Of a stretch of 64,000 bases of DNA, positions 39,801 through 46,818 are shown in pieces; positions within the stretch are counted from its first letter, which is position 1, and each line of letters opens with the position of its first letter. Made by a program: the position numbers and the translations under genes. Source of the DNA: Zoogloea sp. (lineage in GTDB: Bacteria > Pseudomonadota > Gammaproteobacteria > Burkholderiales > Rhodocyclaceae). Below the pieces are notes generated by a model. The model did no database searches. It was not told where the DNA came from and saw nothing but the letters and a program-made list of their open reading frames with translations. Location of the stretch: positions 496,001 through 560,000 of the forward strand of contig JADJBR010000010.1 of the NCBI GenBank assembly GCA_016703645.1, written 5' to 3'.

Positions 39801-41697
39801 TTGGGGCAAGGCCGGGCTCGAGAAAGCGCGCCATCAGCAGATCGCGGGCCACGCCGGCCTGCCCTGCAAGCCACGCACGCAGGCGATCGCCCAGCGGTGC
39901 GCTGCCGGCGAGCTGGGCGATGGCTTCGCCCTTGGCGCTGCTGACGGCGGCATCAAGGCGCTGCATCAGGGTGTTGCGCAGGGTGGCGGCAAGGCCTTTG
40001 TCCTGCTCCAGATGGGCGAGCAGGGCGTGGCGCAGCCAGTCGGGCAGGCGCCCATAGCGGAACCAGGGCAAGGCCGCGATGGCCGTGGCGACGATGGCCA
40101 GCCGGCCGTCGTCCTTACCCTTGATGCACAGGGGCCCCAGGGCCAGGGTGAGGGGCCAGGACAGGGCCGGGAAGATGGCGCAGGCCGCCAGCCACTGCAG
40201 CCCGTCGGCGCCCAGGTAGCAGCGCAACTGGTAGAGGAGCTGTTCCAGGCGCTCGGGGGGCGGTGCCACGGCGCGGCCGGCCCAGGCGGCTTCTTCGCCC
40301 CGCAACATGGGCGGGTAGGCCAGGGGCACACGGGGGTCGCTGATCAGGTGGGCACGACCGCTGCCCAGCCATTCGGCCAGGGTGTCCAGAGCCTCCCTGG
40401 CCATGGGCAGGAGCAGGAAATCCGGCCCCTGGGGGTCGGAAAGATAGTCCTCCGCCTCGCGCCAGTCGCCAATCGGCAGGGGCGTGAACCAGATGCGTTC
40501 GCCGAAGGCGGGGATGTGGCGGAGCCAATCGAGCAGTTCGCCAGTGTAGGGGTCGCGGATGGCCCCGGCATCGCCAAAGATGAGCAGACGCTGCCCGCCG
40601 AAGCGCTCGGCAAGACGGGCAAAGGAGATTTCATCATGGGGCCGGCGATAGCCGGATTGATCGGCGGCCTTGAGGCGCCAGCAGCCCTGCTGGGGGGAGT
40701 GGGAGAAGAAGTACACATCCATGCCCACGCCACGCTTAATGAGGGCCTGGACGAAGGCTTCGTGGAGTTCAGCCTGCAAGTCGCCGCCGGCCACCCGTTC
40801 GATCAGGGCCAGATATTCGGGGGTGCGGCCGAGCAGGCGGAAGCGGGGCGCCAGGGCGCCGCCCTGGCGGATGGTGGCCCGCAGGGTGGACGCCACATCC
40901 AGGGTTTGCCGCTGGCCGCTGACCCGCTGGCGCAGGGCGCGGCTAAGGGGCGCCAGGGCAGCGGGCGGATGGCCCAGGCGAGGCGGATTGGGGTCGCGCA
41001 GGGTGTGCTCGCGGACGAGATCCGCGCTTCGCACGTGTTCGACAAAGAGCCGACGCTGCCGCCAGCGCCGCACCCGCCAGACCAGCAAGGCGAGGGACAG
41101 CAGGCTCAGGCTGGCGAGGCCAAGTCGCAACAACTCGGCCCCGGCCGGCGCCTTGGGTGCGGGAACGGGGAAAGCCTGCCGCGGCAGGTAGAGCGGTGGC
41201 GCGGGCGCCTCGGCCTCAACCGGCGTCGGAAGGGACGCGCCTTTATCCACGTCGATGCCGCCAGTGACGGGTGTGACGGGCTTCGGCGGCCGAGGCTCGG
41301 GGGCCGGGTGCCAGGCCAGAAAACCCAGGGCCAGGGTCAGTGCGAGCACTCCCAGCAGCACGACGGCGATGCGGACGATCTGCCGCCGGCCCTTTGCCGG
41401 GCGGCGACTATCCTCCGACCACCCTGCGGCCCCCATCGCGCCCTGTTCGCGCGCCTCTTCGTGCACGAGGTCGTCATAACGGCGCTGTTGCTCCGGGTTG
41501 CTGCACAGGAGGGGGGCGAGCAGCCGCAGGCGCGCGGAAAAATCGTCCGGCAGGGCGCCCCTTCGGGCGAGCCCCAGCAGTGTCTGGGTGACAAGCAGGC
41601 GCTCGTGCAGACCGACACGATGGCCTTCCGCGGCCAGACGATCCAGCCAGCGTTCGAGCCGGGGGTCGGTCCGTCCGGAAGACGCCGGGTCACGCAT
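36808..41697 (-). CDS. DGR target: large membrane protein with VWA-like region, beta-propeller and FGE-sulfatase/CLec domain
   Basis: A 1629-residue multidomain protein. Order: helical N-terminus (1-95); membrane helix 107-130; Pro-rich loop; helix about 187-207; a VWA-like region about 265-420 (AFVQALIKRGVGMDVYFFSH, RLLIFGDAGAIRDP); a helical, hydrophobic middle (possible helix about 655-680, LRLWVESLVLVPMLASVLAL); WD40/beta-propeller repeats about 690-1050 (ILAISPDGRRAAL, AVFTADGSRLITVSFDGRLSLW, FALAPDGSRLATVS); a linker; and a formylglycine-generating-enzyme-type C-lectin domain about 1365-1620 (LPAGSFVMGS, YRLLSEAEWEYAARAG, NAFGLYDMHGNAWEWVQD), which contains the VR. It starts 3 nt after the MoxR gene. 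It is probably the diversified recognition component of the operon. Domain limits are estimates; VWA and propeller calls are by eye. Confidence 0.9.
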   Translation of the reverse strand: MRDPASSGRTDPRLERWLDRLAAEGHRVGLHERLLVTQTLLGLARRGALPDDFSARLRLLAPLLCSNPEQQRRYDDLVHEEAREQGAMGAAGWSEDSRRPAKGRRQIVRIAVVLLGVLALTLALGFLAWHPAPEPRPPKPVTPVTGGIDVDKGASLPTPVEAEAPAPPLYLPRQAFPVPAPKAPAGAELLRLGLASLSLLSLALLVWRVRRWRQRRLFVEHVRSADLVREHTLRDPNPPRLGHPPAALAPLSRALRQRVSGQRQTLDVASTLRATIRQGGALAPRFRLLGRTPEYLALIERVAGGDLQAELHEAFVQALIKRGVGMDVYFFSHSPQQGCWRLKAADQSGYRRPHDEISFARLAERFGGQRLLIFGDAGAIRDPYTGELLDWLRHIPAFGERIWFTPLPIGDWREAEDYLSDPQGPDFLLLPMAREALDTLAEWLGSGRAHLISDPRVPLAYPPMLRGEEAAWAGRAVAPPPERLEQLLYQLRCYLGADGLQWLAACAIFPALSWPLTLALGPLCIKGKDDGRLAIVATAIAALPWFRYGRLPDWLRHALLAHLEQDKGLAATLRNTLMQRLDAAVSSAKGEAIAQLAGSAPLGDRLRAWLAGQAGVARDLLMARFLEPGLAPKLAHLLPDWLRALLFRNGSPLHGLRLWVESLVLVPMLASVLALPGVWERTGWGLPEPGIVPFQTRVIIAPITAGDSPILAISPDGRRAALNGPDRGLMVVELPSGKPVTTIPLGTLPTPSDAVFTADGSRLITVSFDGRLSLWSAVTGAPVGTPWQAPVDALQLAGADLRLALAEGGTRVVVAGERGIQMWDASSGKLLDFQATAGPTAGFALAPDGSRLATVSTDRVLQESALPRLTSVGGDRSLGAGRVMAMAYDDAVSLLAVADSGSLSVYSSAAAGPANATGTPASALWRDTRGPTAEALAFHPGEGLLLQADAEGRLLLRQASDGKPLGRADPGSGPMAMPTPALSRIAFVPDGSRFLGLDAGGSLGLWGAASAPQAVDLLTCATKDAKGVDDATRTLADDLIRKPQASSSSSAYAPVAYQAALWQQLHPGLPLPKAGEILHRAADQAAAEALGGRLAALRPEGSGAPWTLRTVEAELPGLVVSNCAADPKPEPDQLAPYAWPAIPLDQPAALKAQVDALFNPQRGARPAVLAALIEGAEGVSDALPLAVQRALAIETGAPAGVNDARSRTVLTLQLARAALPVTLQRHAAPIYRLIRAAEDNGPLAGGEIDTLRAHLLAARGKTPILNLQIAREDQRPLARKLAAEFQKAGLRVRGVELRADNSPGDTELRIQGRSDRALARWIATRAAAAGLAAVKPMNLLNNKPDVDTYELWVGKTVGQGLIVGQRFRDCPDDSCPWLRVLPAGSFVMGSARGEEGSFDDERPQHRVRLSEPFAVMEAEVTRGDFARFVTETGYKQKAGWCSWNEPKIRQTAEHPVVCVSWGDAAAFSKWLSERTRQSYRLLSEAEWEYAARAGSATRYYFGDDAKDVCQYAKVGGCKEGDFGTAPVKSFKPNAFGLYDMHGNAWEWVQDCWHDNYQGAPEDGSKPWEVDCRNDRRVLRGGGWNDHPFIARSAIRNWGAPGTRDYVIGFRLARTLKSSSFKPLPLETGK
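36855..36975 (-). repeat. DGR variable repeat (VR) in the target gene
   Basis: The 121-nt counterpart of the TR. It encodes about residues 1575-1614 of the 1629-residue protein, at the end of its FGE-sulfatase/C-type-lectin fold. Variable codons: GAC, CAT, TTC, ATT (in RGGGWNDHPFIARSAIRN), then TGG GGC GCC, GGC ACC, and GAC TAC GTC ATC before GFRLAR. The framework residues [16 protein letters not shown] and GFRLARTL are unchanged. The shared GGTTTTCGGCTTGCCCG block at its 3' end is the likely initiation-of-mutagenic-homing (IMH) region. Confidence 0.93.
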
Positions 41698-41700
41698 GGA

Positions 41701-42777
41701 TCAGCGCCGCCGGCCTGCGGACTGGCTGACGAAATCCCCCAGGGCCTGCTTGTCGGACTCGGTCTTGGCGAGCACCCCCAGGCAGGCCAGGAATCGGTCC
41801 GCTTGGGCAGCGGCGGGCTGGCTCCAGTCCACTTTGCAGCGTTGCAGGCTTTGTATCCAGTCGAGCAGTTCGGAGGTGGAGGGCTTTTTTCCCACGTCTC
41901 TCAGATCGCGCAGAAAGAAATAGGCGTCGAGGGCGTCTTGATAGCCTTGGCCGTCGAGGGCCACGACGCCTTTGAGTCGCTCGTCGAGAATGTCCTGAAG
42001 CGCCTTGCGCCGCGCCACTTCGTCGGTGGGGAACTCGATGTGGTGGTAGACGCAGCGGCGCAGAAAGGCGTCGGGGAGTTGCTTCTCGGAATTGCTGGTG
42101 ATGATGATGATCGGCGAAAAATCCGGATCGGCGCGTATGCATTGCACGCCCAGCTCGGGAATGGCGAATTCCAGGTTCTCGATCTGATTGAGCAGATCGT
42201 TTGGAAAGTCCCGCGGGGCTTTGTCGATCTCGTCGATCAGTACCACGGCAGCGGTGGGTTGGACAGGTACCGGCTCCGGCGGATCGACCCCGTCTGCGCC
42301 GACCACTGCATGGGGGCGAACGCGAGGTCGATACAGGGCGGTTTTTTCCAGACCATGGCTGCGCAGAATGGCCTCACCCAAAGCGCTGTAGCGGATGTAG
42401 TCGCGGGCCTCCACAGCTTTGTCGGCGCCCTCTTTCCCACTCAGCGCGGCAAGCTGGCTCGCCGCAAAGTGGGCGACGTTGTCGAACTGGTAAAAGAGTT
42501 CGGTGGCGACACTCGAAGACTTGGTATTGAAGCGCAAGGGCTCGCCCAGCCCAAGCTCCGCGGCGAGGCGGTAGGCCAGCTGGGTTTTGCCGGTGCCGGG
42601 TTCGCCCGTGAGCAGGAGCGGCCGCCCGATGGCCAGCGCCACGTTGACCGCGTTGGCGAGGCCCTTGCTGGCGATATAGCCGGCTGGGGACGTCATGGCA
42701 GACGCAAGACGGGGGTCGGGTGGGGTCCGCGTCACCACTTCGATGGCGCTGCGCCCCTTGAAAACGTCGAAAGTCAT
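41701..42777 (-). CDS. MoxR-type AAA+ ATPase of the DGR operon
   Basis: A 358-residue AAA+ ATPase. Walker A GEPGTGKT (58-65), Walker B VVLIDEID (178-185), sensor 1 IIIITSNSEKQLPDAFLRRC, followed by the arginine-finger region and a helical lid. MoxR ATPases work as chaperone-like switches with VWA proteins, which fits the VWA-like region in the next gene. The ATG at 42777 overlaps the TIR gene stop (ATGA); a longer frame to 42930 runs inside the TIR gene. Confidence 0.92.
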   Translation of the reverse strand: MTFDVFKGRSAIEVVTRTPPDPRLASAMTSPAGYIASKGLANAVNVALAIGRPLLLTGEPGTGKTQLAYRLAAELGLGEPLRFNTKSSSVATELFYQFDNVAHFAASQLAALSGKEGADKAVEARDYIRYSALGEAILRSHGLEKTALYRPRVRPHAVVGADGVDPPEPVPVQPTAAVVLIDEIDKAPRDFPNDLLNQIENLEFAIPELGVQCIRADPDFSPIIIITSNSEKQLPDAFLRRCVYHHIEFPTDEVARRKALQDILDERLKGVVALDGQGYQDALDAYFFLRDLRDVGKKPSTSELLDWIQSLQRCKVDWSQPAAAQADRFLACLGVLAKTESDKQALGDFVSQSAGRRR

Positions 42778-44198
42778 GGGAGATCTCCTCTGGGCTGGGC
42801 GCGCAGTCGCTCGAAGTGCTCGGCGAAGCTGCGAAGACGATGGGTATGGGCCGGATCGGGAAACAGGCGTGCTTTCAACTCGGAGAGGCGGATGCCGAAG
42901 TGTTGCTCGATCTCCTGGGTCCGATGCCATTGCGTCGCGTCCGGGCCAGTCACGAGCCCCAGCGCGGGCGGCTCCACCACGACGGAACGTGTCAACTTGT
43001 TCAATCCCCAGACGCGCGCGAGATTGGGTTTGGCGATCAACGGGGCGATGTCTTCGATGAAGAGCAGCAGGATCACGCGCCCACGGGGTGGACAGGCCGA
43101 TTCGATCAGATTGAGCAGGGCCGACAAACCAGGCTTGTGGCTGTCGGTATGCTCGGGAAGAAAAATGTAGACGATAGGAACGTCCGAGCGGGCATCCAGG
43201 TGCATCCTCAAGACTTCGGCGGCATGACCATTGTCAGCCGACTCGGGCGAAAGGCCCAATGCCCGCAGCAAGGCATCCGCCATCTGGGCTTCAGCGTCTT
43301 TCGGCATTCTGGGATTGAAGTGAGGCCAATCCAGCGTGCGGTGTGGTACCAGACCGGCCAGATGGGCCGGTAGCCGGGGCTGGACGACCTCTAGCAACAT
43401 GCGCCGCGCGAACCGATCCATGCCATCCTCGTCACTACCTTTGAGCATGAGGAGCAACACGTTCTTTTCGTCCTTGCCCCATTCGGCCATGTCGGTACGA
43501 CAACGGGAGAGCAAAGGGCCTTGGTTGCAATAGTAGGGCAGCAAGTCCGACGCAATACCCCCCTTGCTCCAGTTCTGACTCCCTTGCGCAACTTGGCGAG
43601 AGATAGGGTGGCCAGCGGGTCTCAATCCTGCTTTTATCAACGCGACGATGTCAGCGCACACCTTGTTCCAGGCCAGATGCTCGTTGCTCCACTGATCGAC
43701 AGCGAGCAGATTTCCGTCCCCATCCTTCGGCAAGCCGCCGGAATGGAATTCACCCAGGCGTCGAGGGGGATGATCGAGATGGTCGGGGTCGACGATCTCG
43801 TGTTCGGTCCAACCATCGATAGGTGTGAGCACGACCGGAACAATTGGAACCCTCCGCTTGACGGCGGCGCTCAGCTCCTTTCGCATGCAGTACTTGGACG
43901 ACAGGGAATGCACGCTGACCAGAAAGACGAACAGTTCGCACTGCGCGAGTGCATTCTCTATGGCTGGCTCCCACTCGGTTTCCTTCTTCAAACGCTCGGC
44001 GTCGAAAAACACATAGTCGTCTGCGTCCTGTCTGAAGAGAGGCCTCAGGAATGTCCGAAGGTATTTTATGAAAGCATTCGGGTAACCCTCCCCAAACCAC
44101 GCCCGGGACTGCTTTGGCTTTTCGTCAAGGTGGGCGTAGGACACGAAGATCCGGCAGGGACGGACGGTGCCGGATGAGCCGTGTTCCAGCCGAGTCAT
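42774..44198 (-). CDS. TIR-domain effector protein with C-terminal STAND-like region
   Basis: A 474-residue protein. The TIR domain spans about 14-160: RIFVSYAHLDEKPKQ, then YVFFDAERLKKETEWEPAIE, ALAQCELFVFLVSVHSLSSK, YCMRKEL (the position of the catalytic Glu in NADase-type TIRs), and VPIVPVVLTPIDGW. Residues about 215-470 form a second alpha-beta region (LPYYCNQGPLLSRCRTDM, NVLLLMLKGSDEDGMDRFAR, VPIVYIFLPEHTD, RVILLLFIEDIAP). It resembles the inactive-STAND modules found in NTPase-controlled conflict systems; that part is inference. First gene of the DGR operon. TIR effectors commonly deplete NAD+ to abort infection. Confidence 0.85.
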   Translation of the reverse strand: MTRLEHGSSGTVRPCRIFVSYAHLDEKPKQSRAWFGEGYPNAFIKYLRTFLRPLFRQDADDYVFFDAERLKKETEWEPAIENALAQCELFVFLVSVHSLSSKYCMRKELSAAVKRRVPIVPVVLTPIDGWTEHEIVDPDHLDHPPRRLGEFHSGGLPKDGDGNLLAVDQWSNEHLAWNKVCADIVALIKAGLRPAGHPISRQVAQGSQNWSKGGIASDLLPYYCNQGPLLSRCRTDMAEWGKDEKNVLLLMLKGSDEDGMDRFARRMLLEVVQPRLPAHLAGLVPHRTLDWPHFNPRMPKDAEAQMADALLRALGLSPESADNGHAAEVLRMHLDARSDVPIVYIFLPEHTDSHKPGLSALLNLIESACPPRGRVILLLFIEDIAPLIAKPNLARVWGLNKLTRSVVVEPPALGLVTGPDATQWHRTQEIEQHFGIRLSELKARLFPDPAHTHRLRSFAEHFERLRAQPRGDLP

Positions 44199-44510
44199 GG
44201 ATCAGACCGAAGTCGCATCAAAGCCCGCCCTGCCCGAAAAGACGGACGATCCCGCGCGGCTTGAATGGCCATGGTCTCTGACACGGAGCAGGTTGGATTG
44301 GGACAACGATAGTCTTGAGTGCATGCCCAAGTATCTGACCTGGCTTGACAGGGGTCAAGCCCGCCTATGCAGAAGAGTTTATTCCATGCACGGTGGGTCT
44401 CCCGTCGTCATCGCCTGCCCGAGCACAGGCAACGACGATCGAAGGAATCTCCGGTGGCCGGAGGGCGCCCGGCAACAGGCTCGCGCCCCTGGGGGAGCAA
44501 GGCCACGAGA
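44199..44510. other. Intergenic region between TIR operon and toxin-antitoxin pair
   Basis: No gene is supported in this divergent gap; short ORFs on both strands lack domains. It must contain the promoter of the 9-kb DGR operon on the minus strand and holds a perfect palindrome at 44342-44361 (listed separately). Confidence 0.5.
44342..44361. promoter_or_regulatory. Palindrome, candidate operator for the TIR-DGR operon
   Basis: GGCTTGAC-AGGG-GTCAAGCC is an 8-bp perfect inverted repeat about 145 bp upstream of the TIR start. On the minus strand it contains TTGACC, followed at 18 bp by GATACT, a weak sigma-70 promoter. It could be a regulator site or merely a hairpin; no regulator gene is adjacent. 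Confidence 0.35.
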
Positions 44511-44538
44511 TTGATGGTACAAAAAACTGTACTATATT
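44511..44538 (+). promoter_or_regulatory. Promoter and GTACA/TGTAC operator of the toxin-antitoxin pair
   Basis: A -35 TTGATG (44511-44516), 16-bp spacer and -10 TATATT (44533-44538) precede the antitoxin start by about 36 nt. The spacer is filled by the inverted repeat GTACA-AAAAAC-TGTAC (44517-44532). Phd/YefM antitoxins are known to bind TGTACA-type palindromes, so this is the expected autoregulatory operator. Confidence 0.65.
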
Positions 44539-44574
44539 CTGCACATACCACATACCACTTGTCCGGAGCCTGCC

Positions 44575-44877
44575 ATGGCGTTTTCAGTCAATGACGTGAT
44601 TCCACTCTCCCAGGCCCGGGCCAAGCTGTCTGAGCTGGCCGACCAAGTCAAAGCCGGCGCCGAGAAGATCATCACCAAGAACGGCGAAAGCTACGTTGCC
44701 CTGATCGACGCGCAAAGACTCGACCACTACCACCGCCTCGAACGGGCGCACATCCATCTTCAGCTGCTGGACGAAGTAAGCGCAGGGCTGGACGAGGTCG
44801 CAGCGGGTCGGGTCACCGATGCGATGACATCTTTGCAGGCCGTAAAACGTCGCCGAGCGCTCAAGGCAGATGGATGA
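44575..44877 (+). CDS. Phd/YefM-family antitoxin
   Basis: A 100-residue antitoxin. The N-terminal Phd fold (VIPLSQARAKLSELADQVKA and IITKNGESYVALIDAQRLDH) binds DNA, and the C-terminal part would wrap the toxin. The start is preceded by CCGGAGCC (GGAG). It ends 3 nt before the toxin ATG. The pair lies at the boundary of the DGR block, opposite in orientation. Expected to repress its own promoter through the palindrome upstream. Confidence 0.88.
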   Translation: MAFSVNDVIPLSQARAKLSELADQVKAGAEKIITKNGESYVALIDAQRLDHYHRLERAHIHLQLLDEVSAGLDEVAAGRVTDAMTSLQAVKRRRALKADG

Positions 44878-44880
44878 TCG

Positions 44881-45264
44881 ATGACGACCGAGCGATACCT
44901 TGTCAAACTCACCAGAAACTTTGAGCGCAATCTCGACGAAATCGAACGCTTCCTCGAAGAGAACGAAGCCACCGCTGCGTTCGATCAACTTCTTGATGAA
45001 CTGACCGACACGGTCATTCCGAATCTCGAGCGCCTCCCCAGGATTGGCCGCCCGTTTCTTGATCGCCCCGCTTCATCCCTTGAAGCCGCACACCGGATCG
45101 AGCAGCTTCGGGCGAAGCTTGGCGCAATCAGCAGTGGAGGGGAGCTTCGAGAATACATCTCGACAAACCATCTCGTGCTCTATGCAGTGATAGAGACGAC
45201 CGTTCATCTACTATCGATCCGACACCATCGTCAGCTTTCGTTTGACTTTGAAGATCGATGGTGA
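44881..45264 (+). CDS. RelE/ParE-family toxin
   Basis: A 127-residue toxin. Family features are YLVKLTRNFERNLDEIERFLEE at the N-terminus, NLERLPRIGRPF in the centre, and the C-terminal strands LREYISTNHLVLYAVIETTV and LLSIRHHRQLSFDF. It is somewhat longer than typical RelE (95) and might cleave mRNA on the ribosome or act on gyrase; which of these cannot be judged. Forms a two-gene module with the upstream antitoxin. Confidence 0.85.
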   Translation: MTTERYLVKLTRNFERNLDEIERFLEENEATAAFDQLLDELTDTVIPNLERLPRIGRPFLDRPASSLEAAHRIEQLRAKLGAISSGGELREYISTNHLVLYAVIETTVHLLSIRHHRQLSFDFEDRW

Positions 45265-45369
45265 GCCATCCCGCGGCCCTGGCGACGGTTCGCGTGCCTT
45301 GCCTTGAGCGCGCCCCCAAAGAGCCTTCGCTGATACTTGAAAGCGGTTTTGAACTGACCTGAGGCGCTG

Positions 45370-46125
45370 CTACAGATTGCAGAAAGTCAGTTCAAACGGA
45401 ACGTCCATCTCCGCCTGACGGGGCCGGGCCACGGTCTCGGCGTGCATGAAACGGACGTTGAGGGCGTATTTGTTGGCGCTGGTCTCGGGCACGCACATGG
45501 CGGTCGAGTCCAGGCGGATGCGGATCATCTGGGCGGTGCGCCCGCCCATGGTCTGCTGGAAGGCCCCCCGCAGGGCCATCAGCGCCTCCGGCCGGCCACT
45601 GGCCCGCAGCAGGCGCAACACGATGGCCAGGCCGTCACGGATGGGCAACAGGGGATGCACCCAGGCGCCAAGATCGCGGCGGCGGGCTTCGACCTCCCGG
45701 TTGAGCCAGTGATGGTAGGACGGCAGATCGAACTCGCAGGCGCCACCGGGGATGGCCGCGCGGCTGCGGATGTTCATCAGCCATTCATTCTCGCGCAGGT
45801 ACTGCCCCGTCTTGCCGGCCATGGCGAGCAAGGAGGCGGATGCCTGCTCGATCTCGTAGAGGGCACCGGACAGGGCCTCTTCGGAAATCTGGGGGTTGTT
45901 GCGAAAGGACAGCAGGATCTGACGCTGGCGTTCAAGCTCCTGGACCAGATCGACTTTCAGGTCTGCCCGGCCCGCCACCTCGAGAATTTCAAACAGGGTC
46001 AGGAGGGCCACATGGTGTTCGAGGGCGCCCTCGGCCCGCACGAAATGGGTGACTTTCTCGAACAGGTTTTCGAGCCGTAGGAGCGTGCGGATCCTCTCGT
46101 TGAGCGGATATTCGTAGGTGATCAC
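45370..46125 (-). CDS. zapD: Cell division protein ZapD
   Basis: A 251-residue FtsZ-bundling protein (DUF1342). It begins ITYEYPLNERIRTLLRLENL, the family's hallmark. The rest is helical with the beta region GACEFDLPSYHHWLNREVEA and ends PFELTFCNL. It crosslinks FtsZ filaments. Downstream of coaE, a conserved pairing in beta- and gammaproteobacteria; yacG usually follows but is 10 kb away here. Confidence 0.95.
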   Translation of the reverse strand: MITYEYPLNERIRTLLRLENLFEKVTHFVRAEGALEHHVALLTLFEILEVAGRADLKVDLVQELERQRQILLSFRNNPQISEEALSGALYEIEQASASLLAMAGKTGQYLRENEWLMNIRSRAAIPGGACEFDLPSYHHWLNREVEARRRDLGAWVHPLLPIRDGLAIVLRLLRASGRPEALMALRGAFQQTMGGRTAQMIRIRLDSTAMCVPETSANKYALNVRFMHAETVARPRQAEMDVPFELTFCNL

Positions 46126-46185
46126 GCGCGCGCCTGGGCCTGGATGGGATGAGGGGATATGTCGGTCTGATCGCCGCGAATCATA

Positions 46186-46818
46186 TCACAGGCCTTTGGC
46201 GGTCGCGGCGAGGGCCAGGTAGCGGCGATGGAGCCCGGCCACCTGCTCGCGCAGGGCATCGATGGTGCCGCCGTTGTCCAGGATGTCGTCGGCCGCGGCA
46301 AGACGCTCGGCACGGCCGACCTGGGCCGCCATGATGGCCCTCACCTGGCTTTCCTCGAGACCACTGCGCTGCATGACCCGAAGCACCTGCAAGGCCTCGG
46401 GGCAATCGACCACGCACAGACGCTGCACCCGCTCCCGGTAAGTACCCGACTCAATCAACAAGGGCACGGCCAGGATGACATAGGGCGCGCGGGCGGCGAG
46501 GCACTGGCGCTCGCTTTCCTCACGGATCATCGGGTGGAGGATGCCCTCCAGGCACTTGCGCGCGTCCTGGCTCTCGAAGGCCAGGGCCCGCATGGCCGCG
46601 CGATTCAGGGCGCCTTCCCCGGTCAGCACACCATCCCCGAAGGCGGCGCGTATCGCTGCCATGGCAGCGCCACCGGGGCCAGTCAGCGCATGGGCGATCC
46701 GGTCGGTATCGACAATGGCGGCCCCCGATTCGGCAAAGATATCGGCAGCGGCGCTTTTCCCGCTTCCGATGCCGCCGGTGAGGCCCACGACAAAAGCTTG
46801 ACGTTTCACGGGCTGCAT
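46186..46818 (-). CDS. coaE: Dephospho-CoA kinase CoaE
   Basis: A 210-residue P-loop kinase, last step of coenzyme A synthesis. Walker A GLTGGIGSGKSAAADIF, then DTDRIAHALTGPGG, LEGILHPMIREE, VLAVPLLIESGTYRERV-type ILAVPLLIESG, and the lid VMQRSGLEESQVRAIMAAQ. Overlaps the SPOR gene stop by 13 nt. Normal length. Confidence 0.96.
   Translation of the reverse strand: MQPVKRQAFVVGLTGGIGSGKSAAADIFAESGAAIVDTDRIAHALTGPGGAAMAAIRAAFGDGVLTGEGALNRAAMRALAFESQDARKCLEGILHPMIREESERQCLAARAPYVILAVPLLIESGTYRERVQRLCVVDCPEALQVLRVMQRSGLEESQVRAIMAAQVGRAERLAAADDILDNGGTIDALREQVAGLHRRYLALAATAKGL

Noticed and set aside
39736-43170. 1144-codon ORF on the plus strand antisense to the DGR target and MoxR genes
   Set aside because: Low-complexity Gly/Gln/His-rich translation typical of the reverse strand of a GC-rich gene; no domain; the minus strand has clear motifs.
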